Below are positions 1 through 5,874 of a stretch of 8,755 nucleotides of DNA, piece by piece. How positions within the stretch are numbered: position 1 is the first letter of the stretch; each line of letters begins with the position of its first letter. This DNA is from JABEVB01 sp049965775. GTDB lineage: Bacteria > Planctomycetota > Phycisphaerae > WQYP01. The notes beneath the pieces are model-generated. The model did no database searches. It saw only the letters and a list, made by a program, of their open reading frames with translations, and was not told the origin of the DNA. The stretch lies in the NCBI GenBank assembly GCA_049965775.1, contig JBMFVX010000129.1:1-8755 (forward strand), given 5' to 3'. The translations under genes were made by a program, and so were the position numbers.

Positions 1-59
1 AGGTAAATCCGGTCACGGGCGCGCAACTTAACGGACTGCTTTAGGTCCTGTACGATGGA

Positions 60-494
60 ATGCTCGACGTTGCCGCCACCATTCACTACGGCGCATATTA
101 TGCACGCGAAGGGCTAGCAGATGTGCGCTTTATCTGGTGGTTATTGCGAAGCAATTTCTTCCGAGGAATTTTGAATCAACATCTACCCGGGGGGATCAAG
201 ACCGAGCTTAAAGCCAAACGGCTACTCATTGTCCCAATTCCCCTTCCTCCCATCAACGAACAGCACCGAATCGTGACTCGGATCGAACTGCTGGCAGAAA
301 AAATCAACGCTACCAGCAAATTCATACGCGATGCCGTTGCTGAGATAAACGCACTGGAAAATGCATTCCTCCGTACCCTATTAAGAACATTCACTACCAA
401 TGGCCTGCTCGGAGATTGGCTTACGCATCCACCCCGAAATGGATGGTCCCCTCGATGCACCGATGTTGAGGGCGGAGACGCCGACAAGAAATAG
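60..494 (+). CDS. hsdS: Type I restriction-modification specificity subunit HsdS, C-terminal fragment (probably a broken remnant)
   Basis: HsdS gives a type I restriction-modification complex its DNA target, using two target-recognition domains (TRDs) separated by conserved helices. This 144-residue piece shows the end of one TRD (a GGIKTELK stretch at about 44-51), the family hallmark PIPLPPINEQHRIV at 59-72, and a conserved helical region to about 117. It then enters what looks like the opening of the next TRD (NGWSPRC, 127-133) and stops 11 residues later, where a whole domain should follow. The frame is also open to the left edge except for a TAG at 42-44, and the residues after that TAG (VLYDG) read like continued TRD. 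A full HsdS is usually 400 or more residues and no hsdM or hsdR is visible. I infer a decayed remnant. The alternative is a split or half-size HsdS whose other part lies outside the window. The chosen start is simply the first ATG after the TAG. Confidence 0.7.
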   Translation: MLDVAATIHYGAYYAREGLADVRFIWWLLRSNFFRGILNQHLPGGIKTELKAKRLLIVPIPLPPINEQHRIVTRIELLAEKINATSKFIRDAVAEINALENAFLRTLLRTFTTNGLLGDWLTHPPRNGWSPRCTDVEGGDADKK

Positions 495-498
495 AAAA

Positions 499-559
499 CA
501 GCCCGTTAGACGCGTGATAATAGGCGTCTGTTGCGTGCATGGGAGTGGCCAGCGGGCTG
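499..559. repeat. Nested inverted repeats after hsdS
   Basis: A 7-base outer stem (CAGCCCG at 499-505, CGGGCTG at 553-559) encloses an inner 6-base stem (AGACGC 508-513, GCGTCT 524-529) with a 10-base loop. It starts 5 bases after the hsdS stop, so it could act as a transcription terminator, although there is no T-run. It could also be the scar of a rearrangement that cut hsdS. Only the base pairing is seen; the function is inferred. Confidence 0.45.
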
Positions 560-570
560 GTTGGCGTATG

Positions 571-600
571 AGGGAGCGCGGCTGTGCCGCGAGAGCAGGT
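571..600 (+). repeat. Repeat family R1, degenerate copy 1
   Basis: A perfect GC hairpin (CGCGGC, loop TGT, GCCGCG, 577-591) is followed by AGAGCAGG. Hairpin plus purine-rich tail is the layout of the R1 copies near 5118, 5843 and 8346, but only the hairpin and the first tail bases are recognisable here. It lies in the spacer between hsdS and ftsK. Confidence 0.4.
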
Positions 601-703
601 GAGCATGGGTAAGTTGTAAGTAGAGCATGTTGCGTGGGCAGGCGGTCGTGGCCGATGTGTGAAAAAATGCACGAATTGCCCGGCAAACTATCCCCTTGGC
701 GCT

Positions 704-730
704 TTGACTTGGGCTGTTTCGTGCTACAAT
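704..730 (+). promoter_or_regulatory. Predicted sigma70-type promoter of ftsK
   Basis: A -35-like TTGACT (704-709) and a -10-like TACAAT (725-730) are separated by 15 bases, shorter than the usual 16-18. Initiation would fall near 737, about 45 bases before the ftsK start. Position and box quality make this the best candidate in the spacer, and TTGACT also occurs in the promoter predicted at 5204. Confidence 0.5.
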
Positions 731-782
731 ACTTCCATGCTCGGCCACGGACGGCTGAGCAACACAGCAAATCGAGGTTGCG

Positions 783-3224
783 ATGGCGACGAAATCAGGG
801 AAGAATTCGGGCCACGTTTGGCGCATTATATTGATCAGCCTGGCATGGGCGGGGTGGGTGTTTTTAACGCTGGCCTGCGTGAGTTTTCGCGCTGCAGACC
901 CTACCAACAACGCGGCCAGCCCTATTTATTATGGCCACAGCGCCCAGGTGCACAACTGGTGCGGGCCGGTAGGCGCAGACCTTGCCTTTTTCATTTTTAA
1001 CACGTTTGGCCCCGGCGCTTTAATTGGCTTGGTTATGCTGGCGGCCGTGCTTATTGTCTGGACGTTTGGCCGGCATGTGCACCAGCTTACGCTACGCCTC
1101 ATTGGCGGGGCTATTTTGGTGGTGGTGGTTAGCGGCATGACCAGCCTGATTAACTTTGGTCGCGACCTGCCTGCCGGGGCCGGCGGCTTGCTCGGCGCTG
1201 CCATCGGCCACTTTTTAAAACGCGAGTTTAATTACCTGGGCGCAGCGCTCATTTTGGCGCTCGGCCTGGTTGTGGGCCTGCTGCTGGCGGTAGATGAAAT
1301 CGTGCTGGCGTTGCCGGGGTTGATTGCCCGCGGCTGGAAGAAGATGCCTGCCGAGCAGGTGGTGGATGTCGCAGGCGGCGCGGCTGTGGCTGTTGGCGGC
1401 GGCCTGGCTGGAGCGTTCAAAACGTTGGCGGAGAAAATCTTTAAGCCTTCGCCTCGGCCCGCCGGGGCCGCTGCCGGTCGCAAAGCCGCCAGTCGCATTC
1501 GCGCCAACCCCGAAGCCGCAAGCCCAGTCGTTGACGACGCCTCGGCTGCCAAGCCACAGGATGCAACCCCGGCTGAAAGCAGCCCCGCACCCATACCCGC
1601 ACCCGCAAAGCGCGCCGAGCCTATTGTTCGCAAGCCGCGACTGCCGGCCATTGAACCCATGCTGCCCTTTAAGGCGCCATCGCCCCAAAAGCAGGACCTT
1701 GGCAATTACCGATTGCCCGGCCTCGAGCTGCTTGATGAAGCCGAGCCGGTGGTCAACGATGGGCAGGAAGATGTCGTCCGCGAAAAAGCCCGCGTGCTTG
1801 AGGCGTGCCTTACCAGCTTCGGCATAGACGCCAAAGTGGTAGCCATAGACACCGGCCCTGTTGTTACGCTTTACGAACTGGAACTTGCCCCCGGCATTAA
1901 AAGTTCGCAGGTGGCGGCCTTGCACAAAGACATTGCCCGCTCGCTTATGAGTCCGCCGGTACGCATTATTGATAACATTCCCGGCAAATCCACCATGGGC
2001 ATTGAAGCGCCCAATACCGACAAAGAAAAGGTGCGGCTGCGCGAGTTGATGCAGCTTGGCCACGACCGCATCAATAAAATGGCCCTGCCCATGTGCCTCG
2101 GTAAAGATGCCTCCGGCAACCCGCTTATTGAAGACCTTGCCGCAATGCCGCACCTGCTTATTGCCGGCACCACGGGGTCGGGCAAGTCGGTGTGCATAAA
2201 CTCCATCATCATGACCATGCTGCTTACCCAGCGGCCCGACCACGTCAAACTGATTATGGTAGACCCTAAAATGGTCGAAATGCAGGATTACAAGCAGATT
2301 CCACACCTGATGGCTCCCATTATTGACGACATGGCCAAGGCCGAAGGCGTGCTCGAATGGGCCACCGAAAAAATGGATGAGCGCTACCAAATTCTTGCCG
2401 AGGCCGGCGTGCGGCACATCAAGCAGTTTAACAAACTCTCGCGCGAGCAAATTATCGAAGCGTTCAAGCCCGCCACACCCGATGAAGAGGCCCGCCTGCT
2501 GTACCACATGCCGTACATTGTGATCATCATTGATGAACTGGCCGATTTGATGATGACCAGCAAAGAAGTTGAAGGGCATATTGTGCGCATCGCCCAAAAG
2601 GCGCGGGCGGTGGGCATTCACCTGCTGCTGGCCACGCAGCGACCCGAGGCGCAGGTTGTAACCGGTCTGATTAAATCAAACATGCCGGGGCGCATTTGCT
2701 TTCAGGTGCGTTCGCGCATTGACTCACGCATTATGCTGGACCAGTCGGGCGGCGAACTGCTGCTGGGCCAGGGCGACTTGCTGATGCTGCGGCCCAGCGG
2801 CGGCTCGCTGCTGCGTGGGCAGGGGGCCTTTGTATCGGATGAAGAAATCAAAAAAGTGTGCCGCTTCTTAAGCGACATTGCCCAGCCGGAATATCACCCT
2901 GAACTTATGCAACTCGGCGCCCCCAAGGGGCTGGCCGAGGCTGAAAAGGACGAGCTTTTTGACAAGGCCGTGGAGGTTATTCTCGAAACGCAGCGCGGCT
3001 CGGTAAGCCTGCTGCAGCGGCACCTTACGATAGGCTATTCGCGTGCCAGCCGCATTATGGAGCAAATGCGGGCCATGGGTATTGTGGGCGAGTACAAAGG
3101 CAGCCAGGCCAGCGAAGTGCTGATGACGCGCGACCAATGGGATGCCTATCGCGATTCGCAGCGCGCCGGCGCATTGCCGCCAGCCGAAGAACCCGCGACC
3201 GATGCGGTTGATGAAGCGCATTAA
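783..3224 (+). CDS. ftsK: DNA translocase FtsK (FtsK/SpoIIIE family)
   Basis: FtsK is a septum-anchored, ATP-driven double-stranded DNA pump that moves chromosome ends through the closing division septum and prepares the terminus for XerC/XerD dimer resolution. The 813 residues fit the family. There are four predicted membrane helices at about 13-33, 66-94, 104-124 and 148-172. A Pro/Ala-rich linker follows (about 200-295), then the motor. Walker A is GTTGSGKS at 462-469 with Lys468. Walker B ends in Asp584-Glu585 within IIIDELADL. The LLATQRP and GELLLGQGDLL signatures follow. The C-terminal winged-helix gamma domain (about 725-790) contains RGSVSLLQRHL and YSRASRIMEQM; in the family it reads oriented DNA sequences. 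The ATG has a GAGG 5 bases upstream (774-777). The gene has its own candidate promoter and converges on hicA. I see no frameshift or missing catalytic residue. The identification is very secure. Confidence 0.98.
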   Translation: MATKSGKNSGHVWRIILISLAWAGWVFLTLACVSFRAADPTNNAASPIYYGHSAQVHNWCGPVGADLAFFIFNTFGPGALIGLVMLAAVLIVWTFGRHVHQLTLRLIGGAILVVVVSGMTSLINFGRDLPAGAGGLLGAAIGHFLKREFNYLGAALILALGLVVGLLLAVDEIVLALPGLIARGWKKMPAEQVVDVAGGAAVAVGGGLAGAFKTLAEKIFKPSPRPAGAAAGRKAASRIRANPEAASPVVDDASAAKPQDATPAESSPAPIPAPAKRAEPIVRKPRLPAIEPMLPFKAPSPQKQDLGNYRLPGLELLDEAEPVVNDGQEDVVREKARVLEACLTSFGIDAKVVAIDTGPVVTLYELELAPGIKSSQVAALHKDIARSLMSPPVRIIDNIPGKSTMGIEAPNTDKEKVRLRELMQLGHDRINKMALPMCLGKDASGNPLIEDLAAMPHLLIAGTTGSGKSVCINSIIMTMLLTQRPDHVKLIMVDPKMVEMQDYKQIPHLMAPIIDDMAKAEGVLEWATEKMDERYQILAEAGVRHIKQFNKLSREQIIEAFKPATPDEEARLLYHMPYIVIIIDELADLMMTSKEVEGHIVRIAQKARAVGIHLLLATQRPEAQVVTGLIKSNMPGRICFQVRSRIDSRIMLDQSGGELLLGQGDLLMLRPSGGSLLRGQGAFVSDEEIKKVCRFLSDIAQPEYHPELMQLGAPKGLAEAEKDELFDKAVEVILETQRGSVSLLQRHLTIGYSRASRIMEQMRAMGIVGEYKGSQASEVLMTRDQWDAYRDSQRAGALPPAEEPATDAVDEAH

Positions 3225-3302
3225 ATGTCGATCGCTGTCGCGTCGCTTTTGGCGGGATATTTGGCTGGAGAACTGCAGCGCGGTGCAGCCGAGCGCAGGA
3301 GA

Positions 3303-3372
3303 GTCCCGATAATTAGCTCCAACCCGCAGAGGCCTGTCCCGGCTAGCGCCGGGAGATTTCGGCATCCCTGCC
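3303..3372 (+). repeat. Repeat family R2, copy D (hairpin) between convergent genes
   Basis: Aligned without gaps to 8481-8541, positions 3303-3363 match at 48 of 61 by hand count. The centre is a perfect stem, CCCGGC (3338-3343) and GCCGGG (3348-3353), with loop TAGC. The other copy keeps the stem but has loop GCCG, so structure is better conserved than the loop. It lies between the 3' ends of ftsK and hicA and could act as a bidirectional terminator, though it lacks a T-run. Confidence 0.7.
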
Positions 3373-3439
3373 TCAACGGCGTTACGCTTGTGGGCGCGGT
3401 CGCTGCGGGGATGTTGCGCGTGGGGCGGCTGGTGTGGGG

Positions 3440-3664
3440 TTAGTCTTGGCTGGTGAATTCCTGCCAGGTCATGCCGATGTCCTTGGCTATCTGGCGGAGC
3501 AGTGTGGGGGCGAGGTCGCGTCCCGCGTGGTTAGGCACCGTGGTGCAGCGGCCGTCTGGATGACGAAATTGGATGTGTGATCCGCGCTGGCGCACAATAG
3601 TAAAGCCGAGTTTTTGCAGAAGGGCGATAGCCTCACGCGGTTTGAGGATGGGAGGCTTTGGCAT
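3440..3664 (-). CDS. hicA: HicA-type mRNA interferase toxin
   Basis: HicA toxins are small double-stranded-RNA-binding-fold ribonucleases that cleave mRNA and are held inactive by HicB. The 74-residue product has the full family pattern: the first helix with LLQKLGF (15-21), then RQRGSHIQFRHPDG (25-38) containing the catalytic histidine His30 in GSH, then TTVPNHAGRDL (41-51) and a final helix ending IAKDIGMTWQEF. The length is typical and no residue appears missing, so the toxin should be active if made. It is the second gene of a minus-strand pair: its ATG lies 2 bases after the hicB stop, which suggests translational coupling. Its 3' end faces ftsK. It belongs to the HicA/YcfA family, and I see no convincing alternative. 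Confidence 0.93.
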   Translation of the reverse strand: MPKPPILKPREAIALLQKLGFTIVRQRGSHIQFRHPDGRCTTVPNHAGRDLAPTLLRQIAKDIGMTWQEFTSQD

Positions 3665-3666
3665 TG

Positions 3667-3876
3667 TTAATCTACCTGAATGGCCTGCGTGCCGACGAAA
3701 TCAGTTTGCGGTTCGGCGCAGCCGTCCTCGAGCAGCATGGTCAGCACCTCTCGCAGGTTTTGTTGCAGTTCGTCGAGCGTGGCACCCTGCGAGTGAGCGC
3801 CGGGAAGGCCCGGCACAAAGCCGACGTAAAGGTTGGTGTCGCGGTCGTGCTCGACTACAGCCGTATAGGAGTGCAT
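3667..3876 (-). CDS. hicB: HicB-type antitoxin, short single-domain form
   Basis: This 69-residue protein has the partial RNase-H-like fold of HicB antitoxins, which bind and block HicA. The signature is visible: the beta strand SYTAVVEHD (3-11), then YVGFVPGLPGAHSQGATLDE, matching the family pattern of vPxlPGchtqGdTleE, then the helix LQQNLREVLTMLLEDG. It ends at VGTQAIQVD and has no C-terminal helix-turn-helix or ribbon-helix-helix, so it is the short type and DNA autoregulation is less certain. I chose the ATG at 3876 because GAGG (3885-3888) lies 8 bases upstream. An open extension to 3978 gives 34 residues unlike the family and overlaps a repeat hairpin, so I reject it. The antitoxin-first order is normal for hicBA. 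Confidence 0.92.
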   Translation of the reverse strand: MHSYTAVVEHDRDTNLYVGFVPGLPGAHSQGATLDELQQNLREVLTMLLEDGCAEPQTDFVGTQAIQVD

Positions 3877-3903
3877 GGAAACAGCCTCATATAAAACAAC
3901 TTG

Positions 3904-3909
3904 AGTATA
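3904..3909 (-). promoter_or_regulatory. Possible -10 box for hicBA
   Basis: On the minus strand TATACT lies 28 bases upstream of the hicB start, which leaves room for a short leader containing the ribosome binding site. No good -35 was seen at the right distance, so this rests on one hexamer and its position. Confidence 0.3.
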
Positions 3910-3932
3910 GCCAAGGGAGTGGGGGAATGCGA

Positions 3933-3955
3933 GCCGCGGCCCGCAGGCTGCGAGC
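3933..3955 (+). repeat. Repeat family R1, degenerate copy 2 (hairpin only)
   Basis: The GC-rich hairpin with the GCCGCGGCCCGCAGG core and a GCGAG ending resembles the hairpin half of the R1 copy at 5845-5866 (GAGCCGCGGCCCG shared), but lacks the purine-rich tail. It lies just upstream of the hicBA promoter region. Confidence 0.45.
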
Positions 3956-3990
3956 ACGGGAGCATTTGCAACCGGCATAAGGTGAGAGTT

Positions 3991-4050
3991 TGTGGTGCAG
4001 GCATCTTTGCCTGCATGAGGCGCTGCGCGACGGGGTTAACCCCGATAGCG
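3991..4050 (+). repeat. Repeat family R3, fullest copy
   Basis: This carries a perfect 8-base hairpin (TGCAGGCA at 3996-4003, TGCCTGCA at 4008-4015, loop TCTT). It is followed by GGCGCTGCGCGA and the 12-base palindrome GGGGTTAACCCC (4032-4043). The hairpin half recurs, diverged, at 8189-8211 in inverted orientation and at the right window edge. The GGCGCTG half recurs near 8456 and at 8611. The region 3891-4531 contains no supportable gene. Confidence 0.6.
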
Positions 4051-4294
4051 CTTGCAGATGGCCGAAAGAGATTATCTCGGACCAGCAGCGTGAAGGCACG
4101 AAGAAACGAATCTGCCAATTTTTCGGGCGGCGCGCGGATTGCAGTTATTGGTAAACGTCCGGCGTCCTTTCCTGTCCCGATCAGAGTTGGCGCCTGACGC
4201 AGCGCGGCGCTATGACGTGGCCGTTACCGTTTGCGCTGTATACACTGCACGCAGCCAATATTTGAAGCAAAATTGAACGTCGCCCGATAACGAG

Positions 4295-4360
4295 CCACGC
4301 GGTTAAGCCGCCCAGTCGAGCCTTCGTGGTTCGCCCCGGCCAGCGATAGTGCTGCCGGGG
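4295..4360. other. Hairpin-rich intergenic segment, possible structured RNA or terminator
   Basis: Three stems can be drawn. One is GCGG (4299-4302) with CCGC (4308-4311). It sits inside CCACG (4295-4299) with CGTGG (4325-4329); the two share base 4299, so they compete for one pair. The third is a strong stem, CCCCGGC (4334-4340) with GCCGGGG (4354-4360), extended by AGC/GCT around one bulged C. It matches no RNA family I can name. It may be a terminator, a leader or another degenerate repeat. Confidence 0.3.
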
Positions 4361-4414
4361 TGCCCGTTTACGTCGCAGTGCTGCAGCAAATGCGTTGATT
4401 ATGACCCAGTGCCG

Positions 4415-4420
4415 TATACT
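4415..4420 (+). promoter_or_regulatory. Possible -10 box upstream of the lipoprotein gene
   Basis: TATACT lies 112 bases before the chosen start at 4532. A TTGATT at 4395-4400 is only 14 bases away, too close for a normal -35, so the assignment is weak. Confidence 0.3.
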
Positions 4421-4531
4421 ATTCAGGTCTGTGTTTTCAAATAACCGCTGCCGCTTCGTGGTAAAACATTGTTGGGTGGTTGCGGGCGATTGGGTTGGTT
4501 TGCGAGCGGCGGACTTTTTTGGGGTGTTGTC

Positions 4532-5134
4532 ATGCGACATTGGCTAAAAATATTGGTGCTGGCGATGGTTGTAGGGGTGGGCGGGTGCAGCCAGCAGCCA
4601 CGGGCGGTAGCGCCTCTTCGCCCTGGCTGGACGCCATTGGAGCCGGGGGTGCGTGCTGCGTTGGCGTACCTGGCCAAGGGGCATAGCGACAAAACAAAGC
4701 TGGCCTTTCTGGCAGATTTTAAGGGGCTTGCGGGGCCGGTGGCCAAATTCAACGCCTACATGAATGCGTCGCAGGGCAAACTGCTGGGGCAATTAAAAAC
4801 GTGGGCCAGTCGGCATCACATAAGCCTGGCGATCAAGCCGGGGGCGGGGCCATTGGCTGCCGCCGAACGCGCCCAGGAAAGCGCCGATGGCGATGTGCTG
4901 CTGCACGGTAATTCCGCGGTTTTTCAGCACTTTTATCTTATTTACATGTATCTTGATTTTGACAATACCGTGCAGATTGACGCTGTGCTGCTGCGGCAAA
5001 TTCATGCCCGCGAGCATCCACAGCTTGCAGCCTACCTGCTGGCGGCCAAAAAAGTTAATGCCCATTCGCTTGAAATGATCCGGCAGTTATTGCAGCAGTA
5101 CCGATGGGCGGGTGCGGCTGCGCCGAAAGAATAG
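4532..5134 (+). CDS. Predicted lipoprotein, alpha-helical, function unknown
   Basis: The 200-residue product starts with a lipoprotein-type signal (MRHWLKILVLAMVVGVGGC). Two basic residues precede a hydrophobic core and then a lipobox-like VGGC with Cys19, so it is probably exported and lipid-anchored. I chose the ATG at 4532 because it puts the signal at the N terminus. The frame opens further back to a TTG at 4469, but that would bury the signal. The upstream ribosome binding site is weak. The mature part looks mostly helical: about residues 40-100, a linker, then a C-terminal helical region with FQHFYLIYMYLDFDN. The Phe/His/Asp pattern near the end loosely recalls the DUF4142 helical-bundle family, but this is only an impression. 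The stop codon lies inside an R1 repeat, so the true ancestral C terminus may differ. Function is unknown. Confidence 0.75.
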   Translation: MRHWLKILVLAMVVGVGGCSQQPRAVAPLRPGWTPLEPGVRAALAYLAKGHSDKTKLAFLADFKGLAGPVAKFNAYMNASQGKLLGQLKTWASRHHISLAIKPGAGPLAAAERAQESADGDVLLHGNSAVFQHFYLIYMYLDFDNTVQIDAVLLRQIHAREHPQLAAYLLAAKKVNAHSLEMIRQLLQQYRWAGAAAPKE

Positions 5135-5177
5135 ATAAAGATAGTAGCGAGTAGAGGCCGGGGTCGCCGCGCTTGGG
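5118..5177 (+). repeat. Repeat family R1, copy 3 (left copy flanking the second toxin-antitoxin cassette)
   Basis: Positions 5121-5177 align without gaps to 5861-5917 with 48 of 57 identical by hand count. The purine-rich tail (GATAGTAG, GAGTAGAGGCCGGGG) is the best-conserved part. The TAG stop of the lipoprotein gene (5132-5134) lies inside it, exactly where the XRE gene's TAG lies in the right copy. The orientation is direct with respect to 5843-5917. Confidence 0.75.
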
Positions 5178-5203
5178 ATGGGGCGCGGCCGCTAACCGTT
5201 GCA

Positions 5204-5233
5204 TTGACTTGCATATGGGGGCATGTGTAAAAT
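5204..5233 (+). promoter_or_regulatory. Predicted promoter of the BrnT-like/XRE cassette, with phased GCAT words
   Basis: TTGACT (5204-5209) and TAAAAT (5228-5233) are 18 bases apart, a good sigma70 arrangement 25 bases before the toxin start. The word GCAT occurs at 5201, 5211, 5221 and 5241, all in 10-base register, and the block GCAT(A)TGGGGGC occurs twice (5211-5222 and 5241-5251), on either side of the -10. These are candidate operator half-sites for the helix-turn-helix protein encoded downstream. Confidence 0.6.
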
Positions 5234-5257
5234 AAGTCACGCATTGGGGGCTGGAAC

Positions 5258-5506
5258 TTGCCGTGGTTCGATATTATTTGGGATGACGGGCCGGGCGGCT
5301 ATGTCATACATCTTGCCGAGCATGGGGTGATGCCCGATGAGGCGGAAGAGGTGCCGATGCATCCGGCGAAGGTAGAGCGCAGTCGCTCGAGTGGCCGCTG
5401 CATTGCGTTTGGCCGGACGAGAGAGGGCCGCAATCTTGCTGTGGTTTACGAGCAAGTGGATCGTGTGACTGTGCTGCCGGTTACCGCATTTGATTTGGAG
5501 GCTTAA
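5258..5506 (+). CDS. Small BrnT-like toxin, probable toxin of a type II toxin-antitoxin pair
   Basis: The 82-residue protein has features I associate with BrnT-like ribonuclease toxins: an N-terminal aromatic/acidic strand (FDIIWDDGPGG, 4-14), HLAEHGVMPDEAEEV (18-32), an SRSSGRCIAFGRT stretch, then a GRNLAVVYEQ strand and a VLPVTAF strand. In BrnT the HGV..EEAEEV helix and the R/GR strands form the RNase-like fold. The catalytic assignment here is by resemblance only. The start is TTG: a TAA at 5228-5230 closes the frame upstream and the next ATG would cut off the conserved front. A G-run (5246-5250) 7 bases upstream may serve as ribosome binding site. The stop is 2 bases before the ATG of the XRE gene, giving toxin-first order as in brnTA or higBA. 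A related small-domain family is possible. Confidence 0.8.
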   Translation: MPWFDIIWDDGPGGYVIHLAEHGVMPDEAEEVPMHPAKVERSRSSGRCIAFGRTREGRNLAVVYEQVDRVTVLPVTAFDLEA

Positions 5507-5508
5507 AC

Positions 5509-5874
5509 ATGCCGGAAATACGTCGTCGGATTCATCGCCGTCTTACCGCGGCGGAGCGCAGGCGGCATCAGATGCTGCTTGCGGAGGTTGCCGGGGAAGA
5601 ATCGGCGATTAAGGCCCGTGGGCGGGCGGTTATAGAGGCACATGATCACCTCCAACAGACGCTTCAAAAGCTCAAGGCGGTACGGACACGGCGCGGTTTA
5701 AGCCTGATGGAGCTGAGTCGCCGCAGTGGTATTGATCGCGCCCGCCTATCGCGTTTGGAGAGTGATGCTCATGCCAACCCCACGCTCAATACCGTAAATT
5801 GCATTGCCAGTGCCCTGGGTGTGGAACTTCGAATTGCCATCGTGAGCCGCGGCCCGTGGGCCGCGAGAGAGTAG
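5509..5874 (+). CDS. XRE-family helix-turn-helix protein, probable antitoxin and autorepressor
   Basis: The 121 residues divide into a basic N-terminal region (1-20, rich in Arg), a helical linker (20-50) and an XRE/Cro-type helix-turn-helix at about 52-108. The HTH contains RTRRGLSLMELSRRSGIDRARLSRLE and the family's NPTLNTVNCIASALG ending. Such proteins neutralise a partner toxin and repress their own operon. The ATG has GGAGG (5497-5501) 7 bases upstream and lies 2 bases after the toxin stop, so the two are probably coupled. The last residues, SRGPWAARE, and the TAG stop are encoded by an R1 repeat copy, so the repeat appears to have replaced or extended the original C terminus. Pairing with a BrnT-like toxin is unusual, since BrnT normally goes with BrnA. 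An autonomous transcription factor is a less likely reading. Confidence 0.88.
   Translation: MPEIRRRIHRRLTAAERRRHQMLLAEVAGEESAIKARGRAVIEAHDHLQQTLQKLKAVRTRRGLSLMELSRRSGIDRARLSRLESDAHANPTLNTVNCIASALGVELRIAIVSRGPWAARE

Noticed and set aside
1215..2621. 468-residue minus-strand open frame inside ftsK
   Set aside because: It lies entirely antisense to a secure gene and has no recognisable domain. Long antisense frames are common opposite GC-rich genes.
2817..2824. GGGCAGGG, matching the E. coli KOPS pattern, inside ftsK
   Set aside because: One octamer in GC-rich coding sequence is easily due to chance, and the orienting sequence in this lineage is unknown.
3225..3443. 72-residue plus-strand open frame starting right after the ftsK stop
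   Set aside because: It has no ribosome binding site of its own and a composition unlike its neighbours. About a third of it is the R2 repeat copy D.
3901..4197. 98-residue plus-strand frame in the same gap
   Set aside because: It is built from R1 and R3 repeat copies and has no coding signature.
4281..4362. Possible tRNA or known riboswitch
   Set aside because: No cloverleaf, T-loop consensus or known aptamer core can be drawn on either strand.
4181..4540. 119-residue minus-strand frame in the 3891-4531 gap
   Set aside because: It has no family features or good ribosome binding site, and it overlaps hairpins and the start of the lipoprotein gene.
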